A stretch of 64,000 nt of DNA from Hevea brasiliensis (GCF_030052815.1 NC_079501.1:43209593-43273592); one strand, 5' to 3'. Numbered from the stretch's first letter, positions 9,905 through 21,883 are shown. Numbers and translations are program-made. The notes: generated by a model from the letters alone, not told the origin.

Positions 9905-12900
9905 TGTCAGACCTTACTCCTCCGTAAGATGTAACACGATCCCATAATACATCTAATGAATTACCGTACTTCACCTACTGGTAACCCATTAAATACACTA
10001 CAAGGGATTTTAAAACCATTTTTTTACATTTTGGAAGTGGTGAGCATTTTGGTAGGAATTACAAACATTTAATTGAAGTTTCAAAACTAGTAAAAATTTT
10101 TATCCATTTTTATTTTTCTACAAATTTTATAAAAATTTCGGCAGAGTGCCGTCTGTATTTTGAGAAAATAGTTCTTCAAAAACCTATAAAAACACTTCTA
10201 ATAGTTATTTCCACAACTCCCTACCCAAATCAACTCAAGTAACACAGTTCAATTTAATTCCACAACTCAACCATAAATTTGTCATCTCAAAATACTTCAC
10301 AAATTCATTCACAATGCATAATATACTTTATTTACAAATACAGATCTTAATTTACAAAAGGAAAATTTAAAATATCATTATTATAATTTATTATACAACT
10401 ACTCAACTTTACATTAATACATAAGATATTATAATATTTACATCAAATAACTACAAGGTCTAATTAAATACCTGTACAAAAAGATCAATGAAGTCCCAAC
10501 AATCAGTAGCTCACTCTACTGCTTTTTCCTTGTTTCTATCTGCGACAGCAAAGAAAGCTATCGCTGAGTATAAAAATACTCAGTGGTACACAATAAAATA
10601 CAAAATGCGTAATATAAAACATTTATGAACAATTCATAATTCAAAAATCTCACAATCACATTTCAATTTTCAAATCACATTTATCACAAATCACAATTTA
10701 ACTATTTCACAATTTTCAAAGCTTAATATAACACAAATTTGATTAAACAATTTAATAATCATAGTGTTGCCAATCAATAATACAACTTAGGCCATGACAC
10801 AAAATTTTCAAACATGTCATGTTGTACACCACGACAAGGCAAACTCACCCCATTAATCGAAATTAATGAGGGAAGTGGCTAGCTAGCTAATGAGTACTCA
10901 TCCAAACTCACCCCTCAGACTGGAAAGCCAGAGAGGGAGGAAAGTGATCAAATATCAAACTCAACCCCACAAGTGGAGGAGGAACATATTAATATTGTCA
11001 TGCCAAGTATGAATTAAAAACAATTTAAATCAAGTTATTCAAATATTTTATGCAAAACACAATCAATTTCCAAAGTCAAATTTCCATTCTCAAAGTGGCA
11101 ATACAGTAGTTATCAAAACCCATTATTAGCACAATAATTTCACAATGCATAACTAAATAAATTTTCTATGAGAAAACAATAAATTAAGGTTTATTGTGCA
11201 CAAACCTGATGTGAGTCACCTCTAGGCCTTAACTCAGTTTGCCCTATCCTTTTCCAAGTCTTTTTCAGCTGAAACACGAAATTTATAGTGTTTCAATATC
11301 TTATCTCACAATAATTCCAATAATTAATTTATATATGTTCAATTCTAGCTCCAATATGCTTAAACTTACATTCTTGAAAATTTACATGTTGAGGTTACTA
11401 TTCATGGTACTATTTAAGTAAAAATATTGACTTTCTTATGCTTAATAGATATGGAAATCCAATTATACCCACATACCACATTTTGGTTACCTAACTTGTT
11501 GGTTTTGGTCATTTTCTCAAAACTTAAGTCTTTTAGGCAAACTTTCAAATTTTCAGTTTTGGTGACCTAGTTTGCACTATTCCATTGGTCATGTTGCTGT
11601 TACAATTTGGCCAAGTTTTCTTCATAAAAATTGTTCCTTATTGTCTTAACTTTATTTCCCTTTTTGAATCACTCCATTTGGAGTTTTGTAGCTTAAGTTA
11701 TAGCCATTTGAACATGGTTGGCCGGATTGGCCTAACCCAGATTTTCTGGGCAGCAAAACTGGTTCTGGCTGTTTTAGGTTACCAATTTTGGGTGGTTAAA
11801 TGACTTGGTTAAGGGCATAATTTGGGTTTGTGTTCTTCATGAAAGTTGTAGGTCTATATCTCAGCTTTCTACTAGTAAAAGTTCAGGTCATTTAGACCTT
11901 CCTAGCCCAAGTTATGGCCAAATGAATAAATATTGTTCATTTGGTCATTTTTGTACAGGTCAGAACACCAAATTCCAGATTCGGTCAATTTGTTCACTAT
12001 GCTATGGTCACTTTTTGGGCATGATTCCTAAATAAAAAATGTGTCATTTTGTGTCTAGTTTCATTCCTAATTGGCCTCACACCAATTGGGTTGGTAAATT
12101 TTCATTTTTGGTCCCTAAAAGGGACCTTGGTCCTGCTGCCTGCAGAATGCCTATAACCAATCCGAATTTAAACTCAATTGCAACACTTTCTACATACCAC
12201 AATTGGTCACATATGACCATTTTTTAGCACAAACAAGGTCAAACACACCATTTGACCATTTCTCCAAATTTTGTCTCCCAAATTCTAGGTCCAAAACCCT
12301 AACTTCCACGTTTAGCTCATTTGTTGAATTCTAAATGCATATTTAGTATTTATGTACTCATTCACACTTAACTAATTCATAATTTGTATCAAAATTATCC
12401 ATCCTCAAACCTAAACCCTAGCTGGCCAAATTTTTATTTGGTCCACCATGCTTGATTTTATTCACTTATTTGTTAATTCCAAGTGTAACTTAGCTACTTA
12501 AACATAAATTCAAAGAGATAATGAAGGAAGAACACCAACCTTAAGTGAGCAGAATTTTTCACTCTTCAATTCCTTCAACTTTTTCTTCTTTCTTTCCCCT
12601 TTAATCTTCTTTCCAAGGTTTGCTTATAATTTTTCTTCAAGAAAATTAAAGGATTTATAGTGAAATTTGGTGTTTAGAAAGCTTAAGAATAAGCTTTCAT
12701 GGAGGTTTAGAGAGGGAGAGGGTGAGTGTCACGGCTTAGAAAAGAAGAAGAGTGAAAATGTGTTTTTTAATTTTTTTCATTTTATCCTTTTTCTTTGACT
12801 TTGTCAAATTTTAATTAAATATAATTTATTTGTGATATCATAGCTTATGTCATTTTGATGATATCACTAATGTAATTTCTTTTCCCCCTTTGTTTTTCTT

Positions 12901-13421
12901 TTTCATTTTTTTTTTGGTTCTTTTAATTTAATTCTCGATCCTAAAATTTTCTTTTCTCTGATTTTATTTGACAGTCAGATCAGGAGTCAGCTCCAGGGGT
13001 CAATTGGCCAAATTGTCCCTCGCCGGTTTGACCCGGTTTGTAAATAATTTAATATTTCTTTCATATCTCTGACCTAATTATTTGACCTACTTAAAAATTC
13101 TTTTTCATGATTTTCTCTTTTCCACTGTGTTCTCAATAGTCCTAAGGACTGCGGTGTCACATTTTACAATTCAAAATTTGAGTTTAAATCGATCTCGCAG
13201 TCCTTCCCGAGAAGGTCACCCATCATTGTGACTCTCGGCTCATTTAATTTCTTGTGTTCTGTTTTTCTTATTTATACTTAACTAATTGACAATTATTAAT
13301 TATTTGTGTTCAGGGCTTCCCTAGGTGTCTTGGACGTGGTTCTACTTCTCTTACTTGTCCGGAATGACACCGGTCACCGGAATAGTAAAATATACCAGGC
13401 TATGCCAATAGGGGTGTTACA
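9905..13421 (-). repeat. chromovirus D 3' LTR
   Basis: 3,517 bases; plus-strand ends TGTCAGACC and GGGTGTTACA. Relative to the 5' LTR it keeps about 430 extra bases (roughly 10757-11195), including a block seen also in LTR4 of G (gtgttgccaatcaat, cccctcagactgg). It holds the tandem stem-loops at 10542-10583, two repeats of the CATAACTT/ACCTGAA/TTTCATGAAG module (about 11618-11705 and 11833-11925), and the GATGGGTGACC module near 13207-13250. Open frames here do not match proteins. Confidence 0.92.
10542..10583 (-). other. tandem stem-loops in D 3' LTR
   Basis: Plus-strand 10564-10583 is CTGAGTATAAAAATACTCAG, a perfect 8-pair stem with a 4-base loop. Beside it GCGACAGC (10542-10549) pairs with GCTATCGC (10557-10564) with one wobble in the element RNA. 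Found in every chromovirus LTR of the window that keeps this region. Confidence 0.65.
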
Positions 13422-13435
13422 ATTCTCTCTCCCTT
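13422..13435 (-). other. polypurine tract, chromovirus D
   Basis: Minus strand AAGGGAGAGAGAAT directly before the 3' LTR start TGTAACACCCC. It confirms minus orientation. Confidence 0.8.
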
Positions 13436-13439
13436 AAAA

Positions 13440-13760
13440 GAAATTTTGTCCTCGAAATTGTGTCCACTATCTATCCTCAAATAGTCATACGTGTTGTTTT
13501 CTCATGTTTTTCTCACATTTCTACGTAGCTTCATTATCGGAATAATGGTCCGTAGCACTTTAACCAACGCTATTTACTCATCGATTGCTTACCTTGTGTG
13601 CCCAGTTTCTTATGAACTTCTGTCATAAGTTAGATTCGGATTCATTTCAATTTTAGAGGTAAGCAAATCTGTGTGCTAATGGATCTACTTTTTCTAGGAC
13701 CTCGTATGATCCTATGGGTGAGAACTTAGTTTTATTCTTTTCTTATCAAATCTCTTAATC
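13440..13760 (-). pseudogene. degraded integrase end and chromodomain remnant in D
   Basis: Two stretches on the minus strand can still be matched to the end of a chromovirus integrase: IGSYEVLEKVDPLAHRF (about 13681-13722; compare FIGPYEVIERVGPVAYR), and ALVKVL followed in another frame by EAT-stop-KCEKNMRKQ (about 13490-13570; compare LVKVLW and EATWEREEDMRRQ). The part between is too decayed to read. It shows that D arose from a full element by internal deletion, rather than gaining gag alone. Confidence 0.55.
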
Positions 13761-14460
13761 ATTTGATGTAACCTTAAGTTTAGTTTAGAATATTTTAGTC
13801 TTTTCTTGCTGTTGTTTTAGCAATTATTTTCCTTTATAGTCATCTTTTTTTTTTCTATCGATATTCTATAGCTTATTTTGCACTAATGTGTAGTCATTAC
13901 TTTCTTTTGTACTGAACTATAACCTTTCAATATTCTAACTTTAGAGTTTTAAATCCCAGGTTAGTATTTTCAAACTCCTTTCCAATAAGAAAACTTTATC
14001 TTATCATAACTATACCAAAACAGATGTCGTTTGCAACTATTCTTATCCTTGTGTACTATTGGGTAGTACATAGCTCTACACAATAAATCCCAAGTCAGTA
14101 CTGTAATCTACAGCTTACAGTACAAACATTAAGAATATTGCATAGTTACTATGATACATCCCAATAGATCAAACTTCCCTATATCTTATTTTTTCAAATC
14201 CACTAATATCTTAAACTTATTTTGATTATGGTACCCACTGACCCCTATCAGCAGTAATACCTTTACCCACATCTAAGGTAGCTATATTATTATAACTTAC
14301 TTTTAGGTTCTCTTGCCTTACCTAATTAGGCTTACTAATTAACTTTATAAATTCTTGTATGCTAGCAAATATTTTTCACTGACAAACTCTTCCAAAATAA
14401 ATTTTAAAAAGACTAGTCACTAACATATCAATTTTTTTTTTTTTACACATATACATATCT
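13761..14460. other. non-coding interior of D
   Basis: About 700 AT-rich bases between the decayed integrase end and gag. I see no protein match on either strand, no long frame and no LTR ends. This is where protease, reverse transcriptase and RNase H should be; a T run at about 14431-14443 is the only simple repeat. Confidence 0.6.
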
Positions 14461-15752
14461 TAATTAAGAATCGAGAAAACACCAGCAACCATGTCAGAAG
14501 TCTCATCCTCGTCCCTTTGTCGCATAGTGTATACTCTCACTGGAGCATCACCTTATCCTGGTTGATTCACAATACTCTGACTTCCAGGTGTACTACCCCT
14601 ACCTCTGCCTCTGCCTCTACCTCTACCAACTACTGGTGAACTCTTCGGGTTAGAAACTTAGGCTGATCCTTCTGACGTGGTAAATGATCCATAATGGCGT
14701 GGACTTACACAATCCTTAGCAAAATGACCAGTCCCTCCATAATTAAAACATGCTCCTATAGCTCTATAACATACTCCACTATGTGGTTTACCACAAGTCT
14801 CACAAAGTCGATCCGATAGCGTATTTCTGCGTGTCTGTTGAGTTTGCTGATCGGATTGGGATGGTTTCTATCCAGAAGATCTACCTCTACCCGATTCACG
14901 CGAGCTAGATCCTCCAAAATGTTTTCTTTTCCCAGAGCCACTTTCAGTAGCTTAGCCAGTAACCTTTTTAGTTTTCTCTTTCTCTTTTGTACTCTTTTTT
15001 ACTGCCCATTCTGATTCTATCCTTTTCAGTTCCAGGGCTTGTGAAATTAATTCAGAAAAGTTCTGGTGTCGGAACCCTACCACTTACATTCTCAAGCTAG
15101 GCCTCAACCCAGCCTCAAACCTCTTACACCGGTCTCTGGGGGTGGTGACCAAGCTTTCGGCATAGTGGCTTAATCTAGAGAAATCCCGCTTATACTCTGC
15201 TACAATTCTGTCCCCTTGCTTCAAACTTAAAAACTCTTTCAGCTTCATGTCTACATAAGTATTAGGGACCCACTTTTGCCAAAATTCTCTCAAAAAGTCT
15301 GCCCATGTGAGGACTGGTGGCTCTACCAGGCTATGGGGGATGGTCTTCCACCACTCATTTGCATCCCCTTGCAGAAGTGATACTGAATATTCGAACTTCA
15401 ACTCTTCAGCACACTGTAGTTTTCTGCAAAGCCGTTCCTTTCTCTCTAACCACTGTTCTGCCTCCAGTGGATCCATAGTGCCCTTAAACTCGGTGGCCCC
15501 AAATTTCATTAATTTTTCATATTGTTGAGTCAAGGGCTGTGGTTGTGCTACAAGTGCTTGCATCTGAGCTTGAGGTGGCACATTTCCTGCCATTTGTTGA
15601 AAGAATGCAGCCATCTGCTGTGCAAACTGAGCAGGGAACTGTGGTGCTTGAGGAGGAGCTAGAGTGGCTGACCCACTCACATTCTGGAGTGCTGGGGCTT
15701 CTCCTCGGGCCTCAGCCTCGATAGATTGCTTTACTGAATGATCTCCCTCTTA
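14461..15752 (-). pseudogene. chromovirus D gag
   Basis: Capsid-like gag reading GDHSVKQSIEAEARGEAP, then FPAQFAQQMAAFFQQMAGN, LEAEQWLERKERLCRKL, LLQGDANEWWKTIPHSLVE, and YVDMKLKEFLSLKQGDRIVAEYKRDF, the retrotransposon gag fold. A C-to-T stop at 15084 (TAA for CAA) and two or more later stops break it. The nucleocapsid part (about 14700-14800) has CETCGKPHSGVC and a knuckle CFNYGGTGHFAKDC whose second Cys is Tyr. An arginine-glycine run (GRGRGRGRGRG) and the protease lead-in VRVYTMRQRDEDET follow. No clear ATG is left at the N-terminus. Gag would assemble the particle that packages element RNA. Confidence 0.85.
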
Positions 15753-15922
15753 TATTCCGTTTTCCAAAAATTTTCTACTCTCTGATAACAAATACAAGGA
15801 GGTTGACCTCCGTTAGTGCATATTCATGATGTAAATATGTCATATGTATCAAACATTTGAGCAGTTGTATTTATCGATAAAATATTTCAAATTCACAGTT
15901 CAAAATTTATTTTAAAACCTTT

Positions 15923-15934
15923 GCTCTGATACCA
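15923..15934 (-). other. primer binding site, chromovirus D
   Basis: Minus strand TGGTATCAGAGC, seven bases inside the 5' LTR, complementary to the 3' end of initiator methionine tRNA, as usual for plant LTR elements. Confidence 0.9.
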
Positions 15935-15941
15935 CTAAACA

Positions 15942-18900
15942 TGTCACACCCTACCCCTCCGTAAGATGTAACATGATCCCGTAGTACATCTAATGAATTA
16001 CCGTACTTTGCCTACCGATAACCTATTAAATACACTACAAGGGATTTTAAAACCATTTTCTTACATTTTGGAAGTGGTGAGCATTTTGCTAGGAATTAAA
16101 AACATTTAATTGAAGTTTCAAAACTAGTAAAAATTTTTATCCATTTTTATTTTTCCATAAATTTTATAAAAATTTCGGCAGAGTGCCGTCTATATTTTGA
16201 GAAAATAGTTCTTCAAAAACCTGTAAAAACACTTCCAATAGTTATTTCCATAACTCCCAACCCAAATCAACTCAAGTCAACACAGTTCAATTTAATTCCA
16301 CAACTCAACCACAAATTTGTCATCTCAAAATACTTCACAAATTCATTCACAACGCATAATATACTTCATTTACAAATACAGATCTTAATTTACAAAAAGA
16401 AAATTTAAAATATCATTATTATAATTTATTATACAACTGCTCAACTTTACATTGATACATAAGACATTATAATATTTACATCAAATAACTATAAGGTATA
16501 ATTAAATACCCATACAAAAAAATCAGTGAAGTCCCAATAATCAGTAGCTCACTCTACTGCTTTTTTCTTGTCTTTATCTGCGACAGCAAAGAAAGCTATC
16601 GTTGAGTATAAAAATACTCAGTGGTACACAATAAAATACAAAATGCGTAATATAAAACATTTATGAACAATTCATAATTCAAAAATCTCACAATCACATT
16701 TATCACAAATCACAATTTAAATATTTCACAATTTTCAAAGCTTAATATGACACAAATTTGATTAAACAATTTAATCAAACCTTAAATATTATGCACAAAC
16801 CTGATGTGAGTCGCCTCTAGGCCTTGACTAAGTTTGCCCTATCCTTTTCCAGGTCTTTTTTAGCTGAAACATGAAATTTATAGTGTTTCAGTATCTTATC
16901 TCACAATAATTCCAATAATTAATTTATATATGTTCAATTCTAGCTCCAATATGCTTAAACTTACATTCTTGAAAATTTTCATGCTAAGGTTACTATTTGT
17001 GGTACTATTTAAGTCAAAATATTGACTTTCTTATGCTTAATAGGTATGGGAAATCCAATTATACCCACATACCACATTTTGGTTACCTAACTTGTTGGTT
17101 TTTGTCATTTTTTCAAAACTTAAGTCTTTTAGGCAAAGTTTCAAATTTTTAATTTTGGTGACCTATTTTGCACTATTCCATTGGTCATATTGCTATTAGA
17201 ATTTGGCTAAGTTTTCTTCATAGAAATTGCTCCTTATTGTCTTAACTTTATTTCCCTTTTTGAATCACTCCATTTGGAGTTTTGCAGCTCAAGTTATAGC
17301 TATTTGAACATGGCTAGCCGGATTGGCCTAACCCAAATTTTCTAGGCACTAAAACTGGTTCTGGCAGTTTTGGTCACCAATTTTGGGTGGCTAAATGACT
17401 TGGTTACGGGCATAATTTGGGTTTGTGTTCCGCATGAAAGTTATAGGTCTATATCTCAGCTTTCTACTGGTAAACTTTCAAGTCATTTAGACCTGCCTAG
17501 CCCAAGTTATGGCCAAATAAATAAATACTGTTCATTTGATCATTTTGGTACAAGTCAGAACACCAAATTCCGAACCAAATTCTGGATTTGGTTCATTTGT
17601 TCACTATGCTATGGTCACCTTTTGGGCATGATTCCTAAATGAAAAATGTGTCATTTTGTGTCTAGTTTCATTCCCAATTGGCCTCACACAAATTGAGTTG
17701 GTAAATTTTTAGTTTTGGTCCCTGAAAGGGACCTTGGTCCTGCTACCTGCAGATGCTTATAACCAATCCGAATTTAAACTTAATTCCAGCACTTCCTATA
17801 CACCACAATTGGTCACATATGACTATTTTTCAGCTCAAACAAGGTCAAATACACCATTTGACCATTTCTCCAAATTTTGTCTCCCAAACTCTAGGTCCAA
17901 AACCCTAACTTCCATGTTTAGCTCATTTGTTGAATTCTAAATGCATATTTGGTATTTATACACTCATTCACACTTAACTAATTCATAATTTGTATCAAAA
18001 TTATCCATCCTTAAACCTAAACCCTAGCTAGCCAAATTTCTATTTGGTCCACCATGCTTGATTTTATTCACTTATTTGTTAATTCCAAGTGTAACTTAGC
18101 TACTTAAACATAAATTCAAAGAGAGAATGAAGGAAGAACACCAACCTTAAGTGAGCAAAATTTTTCACTCTTCAATTCCTTCAACTTTTTCTTCTTTCTT
18201 TCTCCTTTAATCTTCTTTCCAAGGTTTTCTTATAATTTTTCTTCAAGAAAATTAAAGGATTTATAGTGAAATTTGGTGTTTAGAAAGCTTAAGAATAAGC
18301 TTTCATGGAGGTTTAGAGAGGGCGAGGGTGAGTGTCACGGCTTGGAAAAGAAGAAGAGTGAAAATGTGTTTTTCAATTTTTTCATTTTATCCTTTTTCTT
18401 TGACTTTGTCAAATTTTAATTAAATGTAATTTATTTGTGATGTCATAGCTTATGTCATTTTGATGATGTGACTAATGTAATTTCTTTTCCCCCTTTTTTT
18501 TTTCTTTTTCATTTATTTTTCTTTAGTTCTTTTAATTTAGATCTTGATCCCAAAATTTTCTTTTCTCCGATTTTATTTGACAGTCAGGTCAAGAGTCAGC
18601 TCTAGGGGTGAATTGACCAAATTGCCCCTCGCCTGTTCAACCCAGTTTGCAAATAATTCAATATTTCTTCTGGATCCCTGACCTAATTATTTGACATACT
18701 TAACAATTCTTTTTCGTGATTTTCTCTTTTCCACTGTGTTCGCAATAGTCCTAAGGACCGTGGTATCACATTTTATGGTTCAAAATTTGAGTTTAAATCG
18801 ACCTTCTAGTCCTTCCTGAGAAGGTCACCCATCGCTGTGACTCTCGACTCATTTAATTTCTTGTGTTTTGTTTTTCTTATTTATACTTAACTAATTGACA

Positions 18901-19030
18901 ATTACTAATTACTTGTGTTTAGGGCTTCCTTAGGTGTCTTAGACATGGTTCTTCTTCTCTTACTTGTCCGGACCGACACCGATCACCGGAATAGTAAAAT
19001 ATACCAGGCTATGCCAATAGGGGTGTTACA
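15942..19030 (-). repeat. chromovirus D 5' LTR
   Basis: 3,089 bases from TGTCACACCC to GGGTGTTACA (plus-strand reading). It matches 9905-13421 except for a missing block of about 430 bases after 16766 and scattered substitutions. The internal modules are the same: stem-loops at 16580-16621, CATAACTT-type repeats near 17215-17305 and 17425-17515, and GATGGGTGACC-type block near 18820-18865. Confidence 0.92.
16580..16621 (-). other. tandem stem-loops in D 5' LTR
   Basis: Same pair as at 10542-10583. One base of each stem is changed here (GCTATCGT and TTGAGTAT), leaving 7 of 8 pairs in the first stem. Confidence 0.6.
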
Positions 19031-19393
19031 GTCAATCTATCTACTATCACCCATACTGCATCATGTTTCTTCTGGGTGAGAGGTAGACCACTTATAAAAT
19101 CCATGGTGACCCGATCCCATTTCCATTTAGGTATGCATATAAGCTGTAGCAAACCCGATGGAACTTGATGTTCTGCCTTGACTTGATAACATGTCAAGCA
19201 TTTAGTCACATAGTCAGCTATGTCTTTCTTCATACCAGGCCACCAATACAGAAGCTTCATATCATGATACATTTTTGTACTTCCTGGGTGCATAGCATAA
19301 ACATTGGTATGTGCCACTTTTAGAATAATAGCTTTCAATTCCCCATCATCTGGTATACATACTCTTCCTTTGTAGTACAGACACCCATCTGCT
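19031..19393 (-). pseudogene. chromovirus E integrase, zinc site and core start
   Basis: An open segment held between the D and B insertions. It reads DGCLYYKGRVCIPDDGELK, then the HHCC zinc-binding part (HTNVYAMHPGSTKMYHDMK, then KCLTCYQVKAEH), then KWDRVTMDFISGLP with the first catalytic Asp and AVWVIVDRLT. It joins 29362 onward across B and 9904 downward across D. The last residues of the open frame (19009-19030) belong to the D LTR and are not integrase. Confidence 0.88.
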
Positions 19394-21497
19394 TGAAGGA
19401 ACGGAAGTGTGAAAATCATAAGTTTATACCATTGAATTCAAAATTTTCACCTAGGGTCACATGCATCATGCAAGATTTATTTTTATCTATTTGATTTAAA
19501 TGATAAACAACATATTAAAACTCTTTTAATATGTTTTTGGATCTACATTTGCCATTTAAGATTTTAAAATTAATCAGTTTAATTTTAGAACCCTAGATTA
19601 AATCAAGAACGATTACACTAACCTCTTGATGCACTGCAGCATGTCTGCGCCTTTGAGATTTGTCTTCAGGACACCAGATGTTGTCCCTCTAGTTTGTCCA
19701 CACCAAGAACACCTATGGCAGCCCTTGAATAGCTTCTAAAGCTTTTTCTATTAATTAGAAATTCAAGTTCTGCCTTTTAAGAGATTAGAGATGTAAATAG
19801 GACACTAGAAACAATTTCTAGTGTTCTTAATTCAAGAGATTGATGGCTAATCTCTTTAAATTGATGAGAGATGAAGAAGAATAGATGGAGAACCTCAAAA
19901 ATGGCGTGACAAAGGAGAGGAGTGGCTGCTGGTTGTTTTTCTTTTTCATAACAACACTTATATAGCTAGGTTAACACATTAAACCCTTGCCACATATCAC
20001 CTTTCGATTAGCTCTAGGTTTAAGTGACCCAATCACATTGTGCTAAGTGTCAAACCTATATTTAATCTTGATTTTAATCATCTTACATGATTAAAAAACA
20101 TTTGGCAAGCTTATGTGTAATCCCATGTGTCCCCATCTCATGGCGCCACGTGTCACACTGTGAAATGACCAAAATGCCCCTGTGTCTTAATTTTGAGTTC
20201 TTAACCCAAAATAATTATTTTTCTTCTTCTAATTTATATCAAATATAAATTAATTAATTAATCTCTATAAATTAATTTATCATTAATTAAATTCATATTT
20301 AAATACTTTAAATATAAATTTAACTTATATTATACATCCAATAATCTAGATTTGGTTTCAAGTCATGCTAGGGACTTTGCAATTTAATTGCAAACCAAAC
20401 CTATTTAATTAATCAATTAAACTCTTTAATTAATTAATTAAATCATATTTAAATAGGTGATAACTTGTGTATGTGTGTGACTTACTAGGCTCATCACTAA
20501 TTGGCAATGAGACATGATATCAACTCTTAATATCATCAAAACTCTTTCTTACCATAAATGATTTCTCTAAATCATTTTATGAACCTCATAGACCATGGTT
20601 AACACCTAGCATAGCATGCCATAGCCACCCAAATAGTAATAAGGTTTACCTTAAATGAACCTATAATCATATGTTACCATGCACTAGAATCTCTCTGTTA
20701 CAAAATCCCAACTCAAGCTGGAGTCATATTTTATGTCAAACTCCATTTGCTATGAATATTATGTTCTCTTTTAATTCCAGTTCTTGATTAAAAAGATTTT
20801 CTCATCAAAAACACTTTTCTGAATAAATCTATCTGTCCTGGCCAAGAACTTGAAACATCAAGAACAATTAAATGAACATAGGATTTTATCTCTATTTACT
20901 TAGAGGAACAGATTCTATCTTGATCAACACCTACCTCCATATATAAATAGTAGGAGCCAACAGATGCCCATATACCCATACATAGTACAAGTATGAAAGC
21001 AGTATCAAACTCAAACTACCTATAGACAAGATAACTGTGCTATTTCAGGTCTAAAGATTATATGCACTGATATGATTTATGAGAAAATATTGACAAGAGT
21101 AAACTCCATGTGCTTGTCATAAGTGTCACTGGTTTGGCCTACTTATCATTTACAAGTGCCTATCATGTTTGTCATATGACATGAGACTCACCATTCCATC
21201 TTATTTATATCTCATATAAATAACTTGGTAACAAACATGAATACAATCTTTCTGGATAAGTCATGCCCTTATTATGAAGTATTCTCGATTGTGAACCTAT
21301 TTATGATACTTTGTGCTGGAAATATTGTCACTCATATTCTTAACAACTTAAGAATAATATTTCTAACAAAATATCAATGGACCTTTTCTATTATAAATAA
21401 ATATATTATGTAAACAAAAAAGTGGAAATGCCTTTTATTAATAAAAATATGTACAAGATACATACTAAATGATATGCTCTAGGGCATGCTACTAACA
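19394..21497 (-). repeat. copia B 3' LTR
   Basis: 2,104 bases; plus-strand ends TGAAGGAACGG and ...CTACTAACA. It holds the GCCACGTGTC G-box (20145-20154), TATA box (complement of 19957-19964) and both stem-loops: ACACTAGAAA at 19802-19811 pairs with 19815-19824, and 19829-19841 with 19849-19862. Confidence 0.95.
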
Positions 21498-21507
21498 ATC
21501 TCCCACT
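21498..21507 (-). other. polypurine tract, copia B
   Basis: Minus strand AGTGGGAGAT next to the 3' LTR, identical to copies A and C. Confidence 0.85.
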
Positions 21508-21883
21508 AGCACTAGAGCCATTCATTACAATATCTTAGACCTATCTTCTCAAGATTTTGATCTAACTGCGTCTGTGACATAGGCTTAGTGAATGGATCAG
21601 TTGGATTTTCAGTTGATGCTATTTTCTGCATGGCTACATCGCCTCGCCCAACTATTTCTCTGATAATAGGGTAGCGCCTTTCTATGTGTTTTGATTTCTG
21701 GTGAGACCTTGGTTCCTTACCCTGTATGACTGCTCCATTGTTGTCACAGTGTAGTGGAACTGCTGACTCAATGGAAGGAACTACTGTAAGTTTTGTCACG
21801 AACTTCTTTATCCAAATAGCTTCCTTTGCAGCATCTGATGCAGCAATATACTCAGCCTCTGTAGTGGAATCTGCAATCGTGCT
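21508..21883 (-). pseudogene. copia B RNase H
   Basis: Reads HCDNNGAVIQGKEPRSHQ, HIERRYPIIREIVGRGD, NPTDPFTKPMSQTQLDQ and a tail ending in YCNEWL just before the polypurine tract, so this copy keeps the natural C-terminus (stop near 21512). The upstream part with TTEAEYIAASDAAKEA is in another frame, with a break near 21800-21890. Confidence 0.85.

Larger units (their letters stand above)
9905..19030 (-). mobile_element. non-autonomous gag-only chromovirus D
   Basis: Complete 9,126-base insertion with perfect 5-base target duplications GTCAA at 9900-9904 and 19031-19035, inside the integrase gene of E. Minus-strand order: 5' LTR 15942-19030, primer site, gag, a non-coding stretch, a degraded integrase end, polypurine tract, 3' LTR 9905-13421. 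Only 2,520 bases lie between the LTRs and there is no protease core, reverse transcriptase or RNase H. This fits the terminal-repeat-with-gag class, which depends on a related full chromovirus for enzymes. The LTRs differ at several percent of positions by eye. Confidence 0.9.

Noticed and set aside
11239..12227. Series of short open frames
   Set aside because: They lie in the D LTR in mixed frames, are not conserved between the two LTRs and match no protein.
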